The translations under genes were made by a program, and so were the position numbers. 64,000 bases of DNA. Origin: Duganella lactea (GTDB lineage: Bacteria > Pseudomonadota > Gammaproteobacteria > Burkholderiales > Burkholderiaceae_D). Numbering within the stretch: the first letter of the stretch is position 1; each line of letters starts with the position of its first letter. The stretch covers positions 1 to 64,000 of the forward strand of contig NZ_WWCP01000014.1 in NCBI RefSeq assembly GCF_009857505.1, read 5' to 3'. This document shows, in pieces, positions 63,167 to 64,000 of the stretch. Below the pieces are notes generated by a model. That model ran no database searches and had not been told where the DNA came from. It saw only the letters and a list, made by a program, of their open reading frames with translations.

Positions 63167-64000
63167 TCAGAAACCGCCGCGGAACTGCACACCAAACTGA
63201 CGTGGCTCGTTGACGAAGCCGGTCAGGTTGTTGAAGTCGATGCCGCCGATGACGCGCGCGGTGTTGGTCACGTTACGCACGTAGCCAGCCAGCTCGTACT
63301 TGCCGTCCGCCCAGTTGTAACCCACGCGCACGCCACCTTCGGTGAGCGGCTTGCCGGTGAATTCAACCGATTCGTACAGGAAGTAGTTGATCTTGCTACG
63401 GTACGACCAGTCGGTCAGCACGAACAGGTTGCCGTTCGCCAGTGGCCAGTTGTAGCGTGCCGTGGCGTTCACGATGTACTTGGCGGCCTGCGGCAGCGGG
63501 TTGCCGTTGATCGACACCAGACCGTTGGCACCGATCGGATCGGTGATGGTGCACTGCGCGCACTTCTGCACGTACAGGCTCGGGTCCTTGATCTCGGTGT
63601 GGTTGTACGAACCGCTCAGGCTGACCTTGAAGTCCGGCGTCACGAAGCCTTCGATCTCGCCTTCGATACCGCGGCCGGCGGTCTTGGCGGCATTGATCAG
63701 CTTGGTCACGTTGGAGTTGCCGCCGACCACGGTCAGCTGCTGGTTCTTGACTTCGTAGTTGAACACACTCAGCGACGCGCGGGCGCGGCGGTTGAACAGG
63801 TCAGCCTTGATGCCGGCTTCGATCGAGGTGATGGTTTCGGCATCGGCCACGGTGATCGGCACCGACGACGAGGCGGCGGCGATCGATGGCGCGCGGAAGC
63901 CGGTGGCGACGCGGGCGTAGGTGCTGACGTCCTTGTTGAGCTTGTAGGTGCCGCTCAGGTCCCAGTTCGCCTTGTTCTTGCTCTCGTCCACGGCGGTGGC
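63167..64000 (-). CDS. TonB-dependent receptor, C-terminal part (5' end outside window)
   Basis: The frame is open to the window edge, so the N-terminus with plug domain is missing. The visible ~277 residues are outer strands of a TonB receptor barrel: YARVATGFRAPSI, ETITSIEAGIKADLFNRRARASLSVF, GRGIEGEIEGFVTPDFKVSL, ending in FGVQFRGGF with the terminal Phe. The central pattern and short loops look like receptors for sugars or other organic substrates in this group rather than a classical siderophore receptor, but I would not insist on it. Confidence 0.9.
   Translation of the reverse strand, partial: ATAVDESKNKANWDLSGTYKLNKDVSTYARVATGFRAPSIAAASSSVPITVADAETITSIEAGIKADLFNRRARASLSVFNYEVKNQQLTVVGGNSNVTKLINAAKTAGRGIEGEIEGFVTPDFKVSLSGSYNHTEIKDPSLYVQKCAQCTITDPIGANGLVSINGNPLPQAAKYIVNATARYNWPLANGNLFVLTDWSYRSKINYFLYESVEFTGKPLTEGGVRVGYNWADGKYELAGYVRNVTNTARVIGGIDFNNLTGFVNEPRQFGVQFRGGF

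Overview
The window reads as chromosome of a high-GC betaproteobacterium of the order Burkholderiales. Gene order and family composition (ilvIHC, an isc operon ending in iscX, an ECF sigma factor followed by DUF3619/DUF3106/RDD genes, a Burkholderia-like type VI secretion locus) fit Oxalobacteraceae such as Massilia, Duganella or Janthinobacterium. The genus is inference; no rRNA gene is present.

Layout. (1) 1-4.2 kb: an AT-richer accessory patch between a 5'-cut IS256-type transposase and the last third of an IS66 transposase. It carries two short minus-strand groups: three unrecognised small genes, and two small membrane proteins followed by a membrane-anchored GNAT-like protein. (2) 4.4-8.1 kb: ilvI-ilvH-ilvC for branched-chain amino acids, with a long 5' leader. 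(3) 8.2-10.4 kb: ECF sigma factor, DUF3619, DUF3106 and RDD genes, tightly packed. (4) 10.4-18.6 kb: a minus-strand run iscR-iscS-iscU-iscA-hscB-hscA-fdx-iscX, continuing with almost no gaps into a methyltransferase, a threonine aldolase and a pseudouridine synthase. A good IscR type 1 site lies at its promoter, with a perfect three-copy 11-bp repeat just downstream. (5) 18.6-26.7 kb: a compact NRPS-independent siderophore cassette (synthetase, MFS exporter, synthetase, TonB receptor) behind a Fur box. It lies between an intact uracil-DNA-glycosylase-like gene and a broken fragment of a second copy of that gene. (6) 26.7-31 kb: an S41-type protein without its catalytic serine, and a maleylacetoacetate isomerase / fumarylacetoacetase / VOC operon with a divergent LysR gene. 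(7) 31-40.6 kb: ChaC, a PA0069-type radical SAM gene under a near-perfect LexA box, a DUF2760-Hsp70-Hsp70 cassette, a DTW-domain gene and a chemotaxis receptor. (8) 40.7-56.2 kb: a type VI secretion locus. tssB and the first third of tssC are gone, and the rest of tssC is fused in frame to a TPR lipoprotein; tssF, tssG, tssJ and vgrG are also not here. (9) 56.2-64 kb: a GST, a GPH sugar symporter with a cytoplasmic GH43 enzyme, a cupin of cysteine-dioxygenase type, a c-type cytochrome-like protein, a DUF2322-like protein, tRNA-Asn and the C-terminal part of a TonB receptor cut by the window end.

The strongest points for follow-up are the lipoprotein-TssC fusion, the repeated gene fragment bracketing the siderophore cassette, the repeat array under the IscR promoter, the paired Hsp70 cassette and the small accessory operon with the anchored GNAT protein. 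All calls were made by reading motifs and gene context; no database search was run.
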